Source: Pseudoalteromonas piscicida
Lineage (GTDB): Bacteria; Pseudomonadota; Gammaproteobacteria; Enterobacterales; Alteromonadaceae
Reading direction: 5' to 3'
Length of the DNA: 64,000 bases
Assembly (NCBI RefSeq): GCF_002208135.1
Contig: NZ_CP021646.1
Location: forward strand, 2,482,001 to 2,546,000
Under the pieces are notes generated by a model. It was not told the DNA's origin, searched no databases, and was given only the letters and a program-made list of their open reading frames with translations. The position numbers and the translations under genes were made by a program. Positions within the stretch are counted from its first letter, which is position 1. Each line of letters begins with the position of its first letter. Shown here in pieces: positions 36,702 through 46,728 of this stretch.

Positions 36702-37592
36702 ATGATTGGGATTGGGGAAGCCGCAGCGATTGCGGCGGCTGGGGTGTGGGCTGGCTCAACTATACTGTACAAACGATTTAGCCATCATCTTAGTCCATTT
36801 GAGTTGAACGTCAGCAAAGGCGTCATCGCTTCTGCTTTGATGATCTTGTGTTTGTTCATCGCAGGTGATGCTATGTACCCGACTTTACTCTCGAGCTGGA
36901 GCTGGCTGATAGCCAGTGGGGTACTGGGCATAGCGATTGGTGACAGCGCCTACTTTGCCGCACTTAGAAATATAGGTCCTGCTCGCACTTTGGTTATTGA
37001 AAGTCTTGCACCTGCCATCGCGGGGATCTTAAACATTGTGCTCCTTGGTGTTTATCTAAGCGCATCCGCTTGGCTCGGCATTGCAGTGACGACCGTTGGT
37101 GTAATGCTGGCGATTAAGCCAAGTAGAAGCCAGCCGGTATTAGACAAAAAACATTATCTCTTGGGAGTCTGCTTTGCACTCACGGCAGCCATTTGCCAAG
37201 CTGCGGGTATGGTACTTTCCAAAGGTGCGCTAAATAACGAAAGCATTAGTAGTTTGTGGGCGGCACTTATCCGCTTGGGGTCCGGCACCCTATTTGTGGC
37301 CTTTATTGTTGTTTATTTGAAATCACAAAGCCTGTTTAAAGCACTCACACTTAAACAAATCGACGGTAAAAACTGGTTATTCGTTGCAGTGTTTTTTGGC
37401 ACCTTTATTGGGCTTTGGCTACAGTTGATTTCCGTTAATCATACTGACCCCGCTATCGCACAAACCATCTTTGCAACGGCACCGCTCATGGTGATGACGA
37501 TTGGACTACTGCGCAGAGAAGCTATTACTAAGTCTATGATGTTTGGAGGCCTAATTGCTTTGGCTGGAGTATTTTTATTGCTGAAAGGATAG
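36702..37592 (+). CDS. EamA/DMT-family transporter
   Basis: A 296-residue inner-membrane protein with about ten membrane segments in two EamA repeats (first GVWAGSTILYKRFSHHLSPFELN, second ICQAAGMVLSKGALNNES). The substrate is not predictable; relatives export metabolites or amino acids. ATG 36702 (MIGIGEAAAI) is preferred to the TTG nine bases upstream. It is divergent from the methionine operon and shares the region with the Met boxes, which raises but does not prove a link to methionine metabolism. Confidence 0.88.
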   Translation: MIGIGEAAAIAAAGVWAGSTILYKRFSHHLSPFELNVSKGVIASALMILCLFIAGDAMYPTLLSSWSWLIASGVLGIAIGDSAYFAALRNIGPARTLVIESLAPAIAGILNIVLLGVYLSASAWLGIAVTTVGVMLAIKPSRSQPVLDKKHYLLGVCFALTAAICQAAGMVLSKGALNNESISSLWAALIRLGSGTLFVAFIVVYLKSQSLFKALTLKQIDGKNWLFVAVFFGTFIGLWLQLISVNHTDPAIAQTIFATAPLMVMTIGLLRREAITKSMMFGGLIALAGVFLLLKG

Positions 37593-37626
37593 CCAATATC
37601 ACACTTAATACGTGTGAATATTGGCT
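37591..37626. terminator. Hairpin between convergent genes
   Basis: AGCCAATATCACAC (37591-37604) and GTGTGAATATTGGCT (37612-37626) pair with one bulged base around a seven-base loop. It includes the transporter stop codon and stands just before the end of the convergent secreted-protein gene. No long T run follows. Confidence 0.6.
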
Positions 37627-37637
37627 TGGATGTGGGG

Positions 37638-38369
37638 TTAATTTGCTACCGAAATAGAAACTGTCGCTGGCGCGCTTGTAATATCGTAAAGGTTGTTACC
37701 CTTAATGCGATATTGGAACGAATCCTGACCAATAAACCCAGCTTTAGGTGTATAGGTAATGGAGTAGTCACTGTTCACAGATACTGTACCGTTAGCGGGT
37801 GAGCTAAAAATCTCAACACCATAATAATATGGTACGCCACTATCGTTATCTTTAACGTACACATCAACTGATTGATCAGCAAAGGTTTGTGCCGAGTCAT
37901 CATTCGGATACACATCGTAATTACCACCAAATGCTTGGTCTAAGCTAACTCTGATCTCTCCCCACTCCGATGTTTCTCCAGCAGGATTAACAACGCGAAA
38001 AGAAATCGTATCTATCTTTTGGTTACCGTTGTCTTCGCCTGAAAAATAAAGCACCTTACCCTTAAATTTAACCCAACGTCTGTCTAATGTGTTGTATGCA
38101 ACCGCCTGACCGTACGTAGTGTATGTTTTGTCATAGAAGCCAATTTGATCGTAGCTTTTGCCACTATCCAATTGAATACGCAGGTCACTATTTGGATAAC
38201 TAGGATCAGTCACGTTGCCATCGGCAAAGATATTAAATTCCTCTTGAATATTTAATCCAGCATTGTACTCAAATATGGCTTTATCAAGCTGAGGAGCTGC
38301 ACTGACTAATGGTGCAAATAACGCTACACTGACGCTGAGTGACTTTAGCCACATTGTATTTAACTTCAT
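37638..38369 (-). CDS. Secreted Ig/cadherin-like domain protein
   Basis: A 243-residue secreted protein with a signal peptide ending near residue 25 (PLVSAAPQ). The last 80 residues show the pattern of bacterial cadherin-like or tandem-95 repeats (SPANGTVSVNSDYSITYTPK followed by GFIGQDSFQYRI). The N-terminal part is an unrecognised beta-rich domain. No enzyme motif. Such modules occur in extracellular adhesins; this one is short and has no visible anchor. GGAAATAAGAA precedes the ATG. Confidence 0.75.
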   Translation of the reverse strand: MKLNTMWLKSLSVSVALFAPLVSAAPQLDKAIFEYNAGLNIQEEFNIFADGNVTDPSYPNSDLRIQLDSGKSYDQIGFYDKTYTTYGQAVAYNTLDRRWVKFKGKVLYFSGEDNGNQKIDTISFRVVNPAGETSEWGEIRVSLDQAFGGNYDVYPNDDSAQTFADQSVDVYVKDNDSGVPYYYGVEIFSSPANGTVSVNSDYSITYTPKAGFIGQDSFQYRIKGNNLYDITSAPATVSISVAN

Positions 38370-38621
38370 TTCTTATTTCCTTATGAATTGATTTCCAGCC
38401 CCTTCAACCGGGCCTTAATTAGTAACAAGACCATACCAAAAAACACATTAAGATAACAACATTAATAAATTACAACTTACTCGTACTGATAACTTTAAAC
38501 AATAGCTGCTAAATAGTTATAAAATACGCGAAGCCGAAAGCCTGAGATTTATTAAAAGCAAACACGACTTTTTGTTACCACTATATTAATATGTGAAAAT
38601 ATTGTATTTAAATTGATATTT

Positions 38622-40238
38622 ATGCCTTTGCTTACTTTGTTTTTCGCATTACTGTTCGTTACGTTACCAACGTATGGTTCAAACTGCCCAGATAGCAATA
38701 ACACTAACCTCACAAGCCATATTTTGTCTTGTAAGCAACATCTTGAAACGCTTGAACCCAACGGTGTCCAAGCTTTTGATACACATCTTGAGCTTGTTAG
38801 CTTGTATCGTCGAGCGGGTGACATAAAGCTCAGCAATCAAATACTGGATGAGTTGATGGCATGGAAGTTAACCACACTCCAACGCTTTCAGGTGTTAAGA
38901 CAAAGTGGTATTAATCGTTATCGCCAGCGCAATTATATTCAAGCGCTGGAGAGCTTCCACGAAGCGCAAACCCTTGCGGCTAAGTTGCAACAAAACGAAC
39001 TCCTGGGTAAATCGGCAAACGATTTAGCTAATGCTTATCAAGCACTCGGAGATTTAGACACCGCCCTTACGTTATTTTTAGAGAGCTACCAAATAGCGAA
39101 AGCAACCAATGACCTGCAGAGACAAGCGATCACGCTTAACAATTTAGGCAATGTGTCAAGGGATATTAACCAGTTGGATGATGCCATCCTCTCGTTTCGA
39201 CAAGCCCATGCACTCCACCAGCAAGCTGGCGACCAAGTCAAAGCGAACCACACCTTGCTAAGCATCGCGGAAGTATTCTACAAAAAGCGTGAATACAACA
39301 AAGCAACTGAAATCATTGAAGATTTACTTCAACCTTTGACACAAAGCGGTGCCTATACTCAATTGTCTCGAGCCTATTTATTATTGGCCGAAATTGCCAT
39401 TGCTCAAAATCATATCGCTCAGGCACAACAGCAACTTGCTTCATTCAAACGTACTCGGCAACTAATCCAACACGGTAAAGTTGATCAGCGAGCACTACTT
39501 ATTGAAGCCAAACTCAAGCAGCTTGAGGGCGATAACCTAACTGCACAAACGTTACTTAAACAGGGGCTTGAAGCACATAATCAGCAAAATAGTCAGCTTA
39601 CCGAGTTATTTTACATTGCCTTATTACAGTCCCAACTACAAACACACGCTTACAAAGAAGCGGTAGAGACCGCACAACGTTATAATGACATGCTCAAAAG
39701 TAGTCGTGTACAAAGTGAAAACCTTTATCAATTTCGCCTTCAAAGAGCTAACGTCTTGGCCGCGCCTAAGCGCCAAACAGAGACAAATATTGTGTCTCAT
39801 ATATTCATCGGGCTTATCGCATTTTTAGCAGGTGTGCTGGTTACTTACTGCTTTGTTCGCTATACCGCCCGCACAGGTACTCATGGAGTGCACGGTAAAC
39901 ATACGAGCATTGACGAACAGGCCGCTAGGCAATTGATGGTTGAGGTAATGACACTCACTTTGACGCTTTGGGAGCAAAGTAGTGGCAAAACTCGTGTCGA
40001 ATTAGCTGAAGAAAGCAAAGTGTGGAAAGTGAATATCGATGATGGCCGCTTACGAGTGCGTACTCTTGAACGCTATCTAAATATCAAAACGCTGCCCAAA
40101 AAGCCGCGTATTCGAAATATTGTTACCACGGCACAATATGTACTCACTCAATGCCAGGACGCTAATTTCGATACTGCACCTCTTTCTCAAAAAGTTGCAC
40201 AACTGGAACAAATCTTAGCATGCTCCAACGCTGCTTGA
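38622..40238 (+). CDS. TPR membrane protein with conserved C-terminal domain
   Basis: A 538-residue protein with a signal peptide (LLTLFFALLFVTLPTYGS), about 370 residues of tetratricopeptide-like helices (for example LLGKSANDLANAYQALGDLD and QAITLNNLGNVSRDINQLDD), one membrane segment near 390-410 (FIGLIAFLAGVLVTYCFVRY) and a C-terminal cytoplasmic domain of about 110 residues (LTLTLWEQSSGKTRVELAEE and LRVRTLERYLNIKTLPKKPR). Similar tails occur after TPR sensor regions in other marine gammaproteobacteria, function unknown to me. It may be a sensor. ATG 38622 has a poor ribosome binding site; an open TTG lies nine bases before. Confidence 0.75.
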   Translation: MPLLTLFFALLFVTLPTYGSNCPDSNNTNLTSHILSCKQHLETLEPNGVQAFDTHLELVSLYRRAGDIKLSNQILDELMAWKLTTLQRFQVLRQSGINRYRQRNYIQALESFHEAQTLAAKLQQNELLGKSANDLANAYQALGDLDTALTLFLESYQIAKATNDLQRQAITLNNLGNVSRDINQLDDAILSFRQAHALHQQAGDQVKANHTLLSIAEVFYKKREYNKATEIIEDLLQPLTQSGAYTQLSRAYLLLAEIAIAQNHIAQAQQQLASFKRTRQLIQHGKVDQRALLIEAKLKQLEGDNLTAQTLLKQGLEAHNQQNSQLTELFYIALLQSQLQTHAYKEAVETAQRYNDMLKSSRVQSENLYQFRLQRANVLAAPKRQTETNIVSHIFIGLIAFLAGVLVTYCFVRYTARTGTHGVHGKHTSIDEQAARQLMVEVMTLTLTLWEQSSGKTRVELAEESKVWKVNIDDGRLRVRTLERYLNIKTLPKKPRIRNIVTTAQYVLTQCQDANFDTAPLSQKVAQLEQILACSNAA

Positions 40239-40249
40239 TGTCTACAATA

Positions 40250-40270
40250 AAGGGGGCTTTCGCCCCTTCT
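40250..40270. terminator. Hairpin terminator between convergent genes
   Basis: GGGGC (40253-40257) pairs with GCCCC (40262-40266) around TTTC, extended by AG/TT pairs, between the convergent TPR gene and the Cys-rich secreted protein gene. Confidence 0.65.
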
Positions 40271-40741
40271 CTAGTTAACCGTAGCGGTCTCACATAAATA
40301 GCATGCTAAAGTCACGCCCATACCGGCCTCATATTCTTGGTGATGGCGATCTCCTTTGAATTCAAAAGGCCCTTCGAAGCGTGGATACACGGTCATATCA
40401 GGCTTTAAGCTATTACTAAAGCCTTTCATATTTTGATGTAGAGATTGACACATTTTATTACCCATATCATAAGCAAGTCGCCAATCATCAAACTGGCCAC
40501 AATCTAGTTGTGGTGTAGTGCGACCAGAAATACTCTGCTTAGGACTCGTACAAACGTTACTTCCTTCACTGTGTAAATATTTAAAGGTTCCAGCAGTTAA
40601 TGCCATTTTACCTAACAAAATCGTTTGTCTCTTTGGACACTTCGCACCATCTGCAACTTCGAGCTGCGCCATCATTTCTGGGCTATGGGCTTGTACAAAG
40701 CTTGCAATCAAAGTTGCACCTATTGCTATTACTAGTCTCAT
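40271..40741 (-). CDS. Small Cys-rich secreted protein, unknown
   Basis: A 156-residue protein with a signal peptide ending at AQA near residue 19. The mature part has seven cysteines (in AKCPKR, SNVCTSP, LDCGQF, KMCQSL, LACYLCET), probably disulfide-bonded in the periplasm or outside. GGAGAC precedes the ATG. It is divergent from the secreted-protein cluster at 41 kb and shares its regulatory region, which contains inverted repeats. I do not recognise a family. Confidence 0.7.
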   Translation of the reverse strand: MRLVIAIGATLIASFVQAHSPEMMAQLEVADGAKCPKRQTILLGKMALTAGTFKYLHSEGSNVCTSPKQSISGRTTPQLDCGQFDDWRLAYDMGNKMCQSLHQNMKGFSNSLKPDMTVYPRFEGPFEFKGDRHHQEYEAGMGVTLACYLCETATVN

Positions 40742-41092
40742 AACTGTCTCCTTATTTGTTATGACGACGTTATCGAGTTAAGGCTCCAATAACGGCGATA
40801 GCGAAATCCTGCCTCAAGCTCAATTTGATTGCAGCAAAAGTTACGGGGCAATTGGGTAAGTTTGGGTAAAAATCATAGTAGGCTTCTGATATTTCTATTT
40901 TTATTTTTCACACCTTGATACCGAAACTTGCCTAATTCAATGCGGTCGTTAAATACCAAGGATTTTACCCAAGTTGACCCTAACTGGCCCTACAACCTCC
41001 TATTCAATCGTTGAAAAAGTTTCCAACATCACAAGGCAAGTTAACAATGCATGAGGCATGTTGACTTTGCACAACGATGAAGGAATAGAAAA
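40742..41092. promoter_or_regulatory. Divergent control region with repeated GGGTAA-type motif
   Basis: A 351-base gap between divergent secreted-protein genes. GGGTAAGTTTGGGTAAAAATC (40854-40874, split for reading as GGGTAAGTTT plus GGGTAAAAATC) recurs in inverted form at 40961-40980 (GATTTTACCCAAGTTGACCC), differing at four places and one gap. A third related piece, GAAACTTGCCTAATTC, lies at 40923-40938. Such spaced copies suggest binding of an oligomeric regulator. AAGGAAT near 41079 is the ribosome binding site of the next gene. Confidence 0.5.
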
Positions 41093-42694
41093 ATGAAACA
41101 GAGAAATTTCACCCCAAAGTTAGTCAGCCTAGCTACCAGCACTTTGTTACTAGGTACTATTTCGCTGCAAGCCGCAGAAGAATATGGAGAAATGGCACCC
41201 TCTCAAGTAAGCCCAGAAGCGTGGCAGGCCATTTCAAAATGGTCTCAAGACCGTGTTTCCTTGCTTGAATATATCTCCGACAACGACGAAGAATATGAGT
41301 TAGACCGCTATGTCGATAGCTTGATCCGCGACTATCGAGATGGGGAGATGCTAAGCCAAGCAAAAGCATTAGATCAAAACGTATTATCAGCATGGGAAAA
41401 TGCTTTTACCGAGCAAGCGCCTGAAGATAACTTTTTCTTTACTCGATACCTTATTCAATTTAAACCGACGGTATTCGAAAAATGGACGCAACAGCAAAAA
41501 GTGCCAACGCTCAGCCAGCATTTAGAGCTAAATGCACCACAGCTTTACAGTACTTGGCATAAGGAATACGCATCACCTAAACGTAAAGGGCTCTCGGTAC
41601 TTGAATACGATAGGACGCTACCGTCAGATATTCTTGCCGAATTAAAAGAATTGCTGACTAAAAAACCTATCTTCGGGCCTAAGTCACAATGCTCATGTCA
41701 GATGGTGACCCCTTCAACCAGCACAGGCCAAGTGGTCACTAACTACCCATCAACCCAAACGCCTTGGAGCACATCCACCAGCGATGGTAGTGGTTTTTCA
41801 AAGCACCATGCTTATGTCAATACCTCAGCCTACGGTGCCTTCCACTCAGCTAAGGGCAAACGCTGGTCAAAAAATAAAGCGCTCAGTTTCGACAACACCT
41901 CAGCCCATAACTCGACAGAGTTCCACGTCAAAATGTTGTGTGCAGACACTGGGGGATTTGCATGTAATCAAAGCAATGCCTGTTCGGGCAATTTAGAAGT
42001 CAGAGGCACTTATTCAGCTCGCTACCACGTAACCGGGCAAGCTAAAAAAATCTGGTCAAAAGGGACCAACTCACATGCAACGGACGGCGCAAAATTTGCG
42101 GTCGATTTGCCAGGAGCTGCACCTGAAGTCATCTTGTTTAATAAAGCCGGTGGCGCAGCCATGGGATACAACACCACATGGAATTTAAACTCCACCATTG
42201 GAGTCGTCAAAGCCGCACTTGGTATTACTTCTGCAATCGTCAATGGCAACCCTGGCAGCTTGCTTGACGGTCAATTGGCCGATGCGCTCATCACCAACTT
42301 GGCAGGCATGATCACACGTTCGGGTAATCAAGCCAGTGTTACCACCACAATGCGCGCACGCTTTGATTCGTCCGACGTCAGCCCGTTCTTATTGCAACCC
42401 AATGAGGTGTATCACTTTACCCTCGATTCAAAAGGTCGGGTGCAAGCCAGAGGCTACGGTGGTTATTCGGACAGTCATTACGAATATGGTAGCTCAGGCG
42501 CGGTGATGTATGCGGCAAATCACTTTACCTGTGGCAGCAATGTGAATGCTCCAGCACCAACAGGGTTATGGTTTTATTCGTCACAATCTGGTCCTGATAG
42601 CGACGCGTCGTTACGTAGCGACGTTGAAAACTGGCTCTCTGTACAGCTCAACAAACCCGTTAATGCTGGCCAACGCCAAGGCATCATTCACTAG
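41093..42694 (+). CDS. Secreted protein of unknown function, first of cluster
   Basis: A 533-residue protein with a signal peptide ending near residue 27 (ISLQAAEEY). The N-terminal 170 residues are acidic and helical; then comes a two-cysteine turn (SQCSCQMVTP) and a Ser/Thr/Asn-rich beta region with paired cysteines (MLCADTGGFACNQSNACSG) and a last Cys in HFTCGSN. No catalytic motif is visible. It is followed after 50 bases by another secreted protein and then a metallophosphoesterase, all in the same direction, so the three probably form an operon of exported proteins. I do not recognise the family. Confidence 0.75.
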   Translation: MKQRNFTPKLVSLATSTLLLGTISLQAAEEYGEMAPSQVSPEAWQAISKWSQDRVSLLEYISDNDEEYELDRYVDSLIRDYRDGEMLSQAKALDQNVLSAWENAFTEQAPEDNFFFTRYLIQFKPTVFEKWTQQQKVPTLSQHLELNAPQLYSTWHKEYASPKRKGLSVLEYDRTLPSDILAELKELLTKKPIFGPKSQCSCQMVTPSTSTGQVVTNYPSTQTPWSTSTSDGSGFSKHHAYVNTSAYGAFHSAKGKRWSKNKALSFDNTSAHNSTEFHVKMLCADTGGFACNQSNACSGNLEVRGTYSARYHVTGQAKKIWSKGTNSHATDGAKFAVDLPGAAPEVILFNKAGGAAMGYNTTWNLNSTIGVVKAALGITSAIVNGNPGSLLDGQLADALITNLAGMITRSGNQASVTTTMRARFDSSDVSPFLLQPNEVYHFTLDSKGRVQARGYGGYSDSHYEYGSSGAVMYAANHFTCGSNVNAPAPTGLWFYSSQSGPDSDASLRSDVENWLSVQLNKPVNAGQRQGIIH

Positions 42695-42744
42695 GTTTTT
42701 GTTAAGGGTGGCTATGTGCTGCCCTACTCCAATAAGGAAAGATT

Positions 42745-44732
42745 ATGAATAAGTTCATCGCCACCACGCTTACCTGCTGGGCTTTGTCTTTGAGTGTTAA
42801 CGCCTCAGCAGAGTCAGAGCACTACGATACATCAACCCTACCGTTATTATTTCACGCAGGACAACAAGGTTATCAAGCGCTTTCACCTTGGTATTCTTTT
42901 CAATATCAGGACCAAAGGATCACCTTACAAACATGCGCAGAAGATGCCTGCAAACAAACGTTGCAATTTCCCCAATTAGAGCAAACCGCACCATTCAATA
43001 GCGAGACGTATGAGCCCAGCTATCAAGGTGAAGCTGGAAACATGAAAAAGTTAGAGAGTTACTCTCAACTCCAACTCGGTTATCTAAAAGAAAACAGACT
43101 CTATGCCAGCGGCAATCAGCGGCGCTTACTGTTCACGTTACAACTCGCGTCGGGTCAAGCTGAGTTACCCTTTGTATTTAATGATAACTATGACGAATCT
43201 CTGACAAAAGATAAGTCATCCCTTACTCGAAGTTCAGCCTCCTGTGCCAAAGCCTGTAATACCACTTGGCAAGCATTTAGCGTGGATAAATCTGGACAAT
43301 ATAGTCCGGCTATTTTTGTTCGAGATGAAACCGGAAATTGGCTTATTCAAAGTACTCGCGACGCCATTCGCATTGAACTTACCACCTTAATCGGACAATA
43401 TCAGCCGCCGGCGCTACGTCATCACCATAATGACACTACACAGTCTAGCTATTCATTGAATGACGATAGTTTAATTGTTACTCGCCAAGCTGATAGCGTA
43501 TCTCGCCACATCCTTAATCAAACTCAGGTTGTGGGTCTAAGTGATAAGCATTGGTTGCTGCTTCAAAATACCGACCTCACCCTCACGGATACCAACTCAA
43601 ATATACAAGCCAAGCGTCCAATCGCACAACTTGAGCTATCACGCTTACTGGCAAGTTATTTTGATAACGATCGCTTATATCTATTGGGGCTATCACCTAG
43701 AGACGCTGTGATTAAACCATCGCAGCAAACGATTATGACGCAGTATCCAAAGCTTCATGAAGACGTCCTCGTTGCCACCTCTCTACTAGAATTGGATTTA
43801 GGGCTACAGGTTATTTCGGCCACAAGGGTATTTATTCCTGACACTGAATTTGCTGATATTCGCATTACTCGCAATACTTGGGGAATATTGGTGAGCTCCG
43901 GCGAAGTTTCGACACGTTCAACAACACATACATATGAAAGTAATCAATCGGCATCGGCAATGTCTGGCTGCCCGATGATAGCCAATGGCTATGGTTATGG
44001 CCTGCTATGCTGGAAGGCATTAAATAACCCAACACTCACCTATACTCCCAATGCCGCAAGCACAATGATCCCAACGACGGTGGTTGACAACACAACGCCA
44101 AATCTAATGAATCAATTAGAAAATAATCAATATGGGATCATTTTTAAAAATGGGGCAACACCAACCGATCCGGGTGGAGTGTGGACTCATCCAGATAATG
44201 TTGCCACCAGTAAGGAAGATTTAGGATTGGCTGTGGCCATGTACCATTATCGCTGGGGCTCACCTGTGGCAGCGAATATCGTCTACCCATCAGGAAGCCC
44301 CGCACATCCAGTGATGTTTAGAAAGGTTGAGTATCAAGCGGCGAATAGCAGCAATTTGCCACATAATGTTTGTAATCATTTTGCTGCCAGCTCAGGTTAT
44401 CCAGAGTATCAGGCGGCTGATGCTTGTATGACACAGCCAAGTTTTGGCCTATTTAGCCTCGAAGATCTTACCTTCGACCGTTGGCAAGGGGGAATTATTA
44501 TCCGAACCAAACAGTCAGCGGGCAGGATAATTCTTGGTTTCCTTGGTATACCAACTTTGTTGGCGATCCACCGGTAACAGAAATCTTTGAACAGGCCTCA
44601 AGTGCTGAAATGCTTGCACGATTGCAATTTAACCTAGCGCAGTTTGGTAAAATCAACCAAGACACCTATGTTAACGGCACGCGCTTTAGCCAAGACACAG
44701 TCACCGGCTTCTACCGCTGCAAACACCAATAA
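42745..44732 (+). pseudogene. Secreted protein of unknown function, frame broken near 44490
   Basis: The first frame (42745-44577) encodes a signal peptide (WALSLSVNASA) and about 580 residues without known motif. At 44488-44492 the run GGGGG ends the natural frame: with a sixth G the sequence continues as WQGGNYYPNQTVSGQDNSWF into the frame that stops at 44732, giving 662 residues with a C-terminal Cys (FYRCKHQ). Without it the chain ends in an unrelated LGIPTLLAIHR. The same G5 fault occurs in two other genes here, so a sequencing error is likely and the gene may be intact. Cysteine pairs such as QTCAEDACKQ and ASCAKACN suggest an exported, disulfide-bonded protein. Confidence 0.7.
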
Positions 44733-44823
44733 TCAGGTGAGAATAAGGATATTCGTATTCGAGACTCGCAAATTGTTAACAATGCATTAAACTTCATTCA
44801 ACTGTTCAAAAAGGAATGAAGTC

Positions 44824-46269
44824 ATGCGCATCATCATCGCCATTGCGACGCTCAATTTAATTGCTTGTAGCAGCACGTTTGCAGTCCAACAAGCGAATAC
44901 CAAAGTATTAGGCGCTTACTCAATGTTCGCGCCTTCCACTACTGAAGCCCCAAATATCTACGCGCGCGTCGTTGTTGACGGCGTGCTTAGCGACGCCAAT
45001 CAATGCCCAAGCTTGCTCTTTGGTAAAAAATCCATGCCGATGCAGTTGCGAGCAATGCGTCCGAACCAAACACATTTTCCGGTCTCAGTATGCGAAGCAA
45101 AAATCTCCCCAAACACGGCTTATACCGTCAGTGATAGTCAATTCTCGTTAGCGCCAGTGACATTCGATCCGAATAAAATTGCGGTTTTTGGCGATACCGG
45201 CTGTAAATCATCAGTTTGCGAAAACAATACTGCCGCCGAGCCGTTTAAAACCCTTACAGAGCAAGGGGCAAAGCAACAACCACAATTGTTGCTGCATATG
45301 GGGGATTTCAACTATCGAGGTACCGGAGGTGCGATTTCCGGTGATACCTATGCTTATGACGCAGGCGATGGTGGATATGGCGGTACTAGCTGCGGTCTCA
45401 ACGATACCTACTACAGTCAAAACGCGTTAAATAGCCCAAGACCAGATACATGGAGCAACTGGCAAGCCGACTTTTTTGTCGCAACAACGGATCTTTCAGC
45501 AACCGCACCATGGATTTTTGCACGAGGCAATCATGAACTTTGTAGCCGCGCAGGAATTGGCTGGTTTTACTTTTTTGGCCCGGGAGCCAATCTTCCTGAT
45601 GCCATTGACCAACAGCAATGTCCATCACAGGGGGATTATAATCAACCGCCGCAATCTGCAAGCGCTCATATCATTGTCCAAAACTCCTATACCATCAACT
45701 TAAAACCGCTCAGTGTTTGGGTAATGGATAGCGCCAATGCCTGTGATGCCAGTGCAGACAATGGCCTAACAAAAGTCTACCAACAACAATATCAACGACT
45801 CAATGTCAGAAGCGAACTACTCAAAGCCAAACCCATGTGGATTATGAGCCACAGACCCATCTGGGGCGTTGAAGACCCGACAACCAAAGACACACTAAAC
45901 GTGATGTTGCAAACCGCGCTGAAGAACACTAGACAAGGTAAGTTGCCTGGTCACGTGACTTTATCACTTGCAGGACATATGCATATTTATCAATCTTCAA
46001 CCTTTGCCGCGAGTACCGCACGCCCTCCGCAAATCGTTGTCGGTAATAGCGGCGTCAGCCTTAGTGATACCAATGCCTTTAGCGAATTTGACTATGCACT
46101 TGATAGCCAAAATGCCCTCGTTAATGAGCAAGGTAAATTTGGTTTTTTATCAATAAAGCTTGGCAAAGATGGTGCGTGGCAAGGAGAGTTTTTGGATGAA
46201 AGTGGTGCCGCTTTTTTAACCTGCAGCAGCGACACTACAGATAAGCAAGCGGTATGTCGCGCGAAGTAA
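44824..46269 (+). CDS. Secreted calcineurin-like metallophosphoesterase
   Basis: A 481-residue exported phosphoesterase. A signal peptide covers about residues 1-20 (a Cys in LIACSS could be lipidated). All five metal motifs are seen: FGDTGC near 120, HMGDFNY near 158, RGNHELC near 237, MSHRPIW near 340 and AGHMHIY near 382. It would hydrolyse phosphomono- or diesters outside the cytoplasm. An N-terminal domain of about 110 residues resembles the leading domain of related secreted phosphatases. It follows two unrecognised secreted-protein genes, and AAAGGAATGAAGTC precedes the start. Confidence 0.88.
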   Translation: MRIIIAIATLNLIACSSTFAVQQANTKVLGAYSMFAPSTTEAPNIYARVVVDGVLSDANQCPSLLFGKKSMPMQLRAMRPNQTHFPVSVCEAKISPNTAYTVSDSQFSLAPVTFDPNKIAVFGDTGCKSSVCENNTAAEPFKTLTEQGAKQQPQLLLHMGDFNYRGTGGAISGDTYAYDAGDGGYGGTSCGLNDTYYSQNALNSPRPDTWSNWQADFFVATTDLSATAPWIFARGNHELCSRAGIGWFYFFGPGANLPDAIDQQQCPSQGDYNQPPQSASAHIIVQNSYTINLKPLSVWVMDSANACDASADNGLTKVYQQQYQRLNVRSELLKAKPMWIMSHRPIWGVEDPTTKDTLNVMLQTALKNTRQGKLPGHVTLSLAGHMHIYQSSTFAASTARPPQIVVGNSGVSLSDTNAFSEFDYALDSQNALVNEQGKFGFLSIKLGKDGAWQGEFLDESGAAFLTCSSDTTDKQAVCRAK

Positions 46270-46285
46270 GCGCGACTCTTACATC

Positions 46286-46680
46286 CTATTCACTGACAAC
46301 TTGAGTTACTCGCCTTGTACCGCCCTGTTTTTGATACCAGGCGAGTAGCACCACGGTAGCAGCAACAACTGCAACCCCAAATCTAAAATCTAAAATCTAA
46401 AATCTAAAATCTAAAATCCACGGTAAAGTGTTCAACGACCCATCCGGTCAACGCAGCTCCACCCGCAATCCCGGTAATTAACCAAGTTAAGGCTTCAGTA
46501 AGTAAGCGTTTGGGTACGCTTTGCTCAACAAGCCCCATGGCAATGATCATGGTTGGAGCAAACGCTAGTCCCGAAATAAACATCACTATCGCCAAGCCAT
46601 AAACGTGCTTAACACTGAGTAATAGCACGCTCGCGATCAATCAGAATATCGCAAAACGCACCGCATACGAATTATTAAAC
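46286..46680 (-). pseudogene. MFS transporter remnant with in-frame stop and heptamer expansion
   Basis: On the bottom strand the last part of a major facilitator protein is readable: RFNNSYAVRFAIF, then an in-frame TGA, then LIASVLLLSVKHVYGLAIVM and AGGAALTGWVVEHFTVDFRF. There a TTTAGAT repeat intervenes; with a single unit the frame would run on as DFRFGVAVVAATVVLLAWYQ to a stop at 46286-46288. The present five units bring a TAG into frame. The N-terminal nine or so membrane segments are missing. A decayed gene beyond doubt. Confidence 0.75.
46381..46415. repeat. Tandem heptanucleotide repeat (ATCTAAA, five copies)
   Basis: Five perfect direct copies of a 7-base unit, flanked by partial copies. 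It lies inside the last membrane segment of the decayed MFS gene. On the bottom strand, two or more units always create an in-frame TAG, so only the one-unit state can code through. Confidence 0.92.
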
Positions 46681-46728
46681 CGTATTATGTTAGCTTAGGT
46701 TTTACTTAATCAGTAACAACGCGCCGAA

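Noticed and set aside
46381..46415. CRISPR-like array
   Set aside because: Direct seven-base repeats without spacers; a simple tandem repeat.
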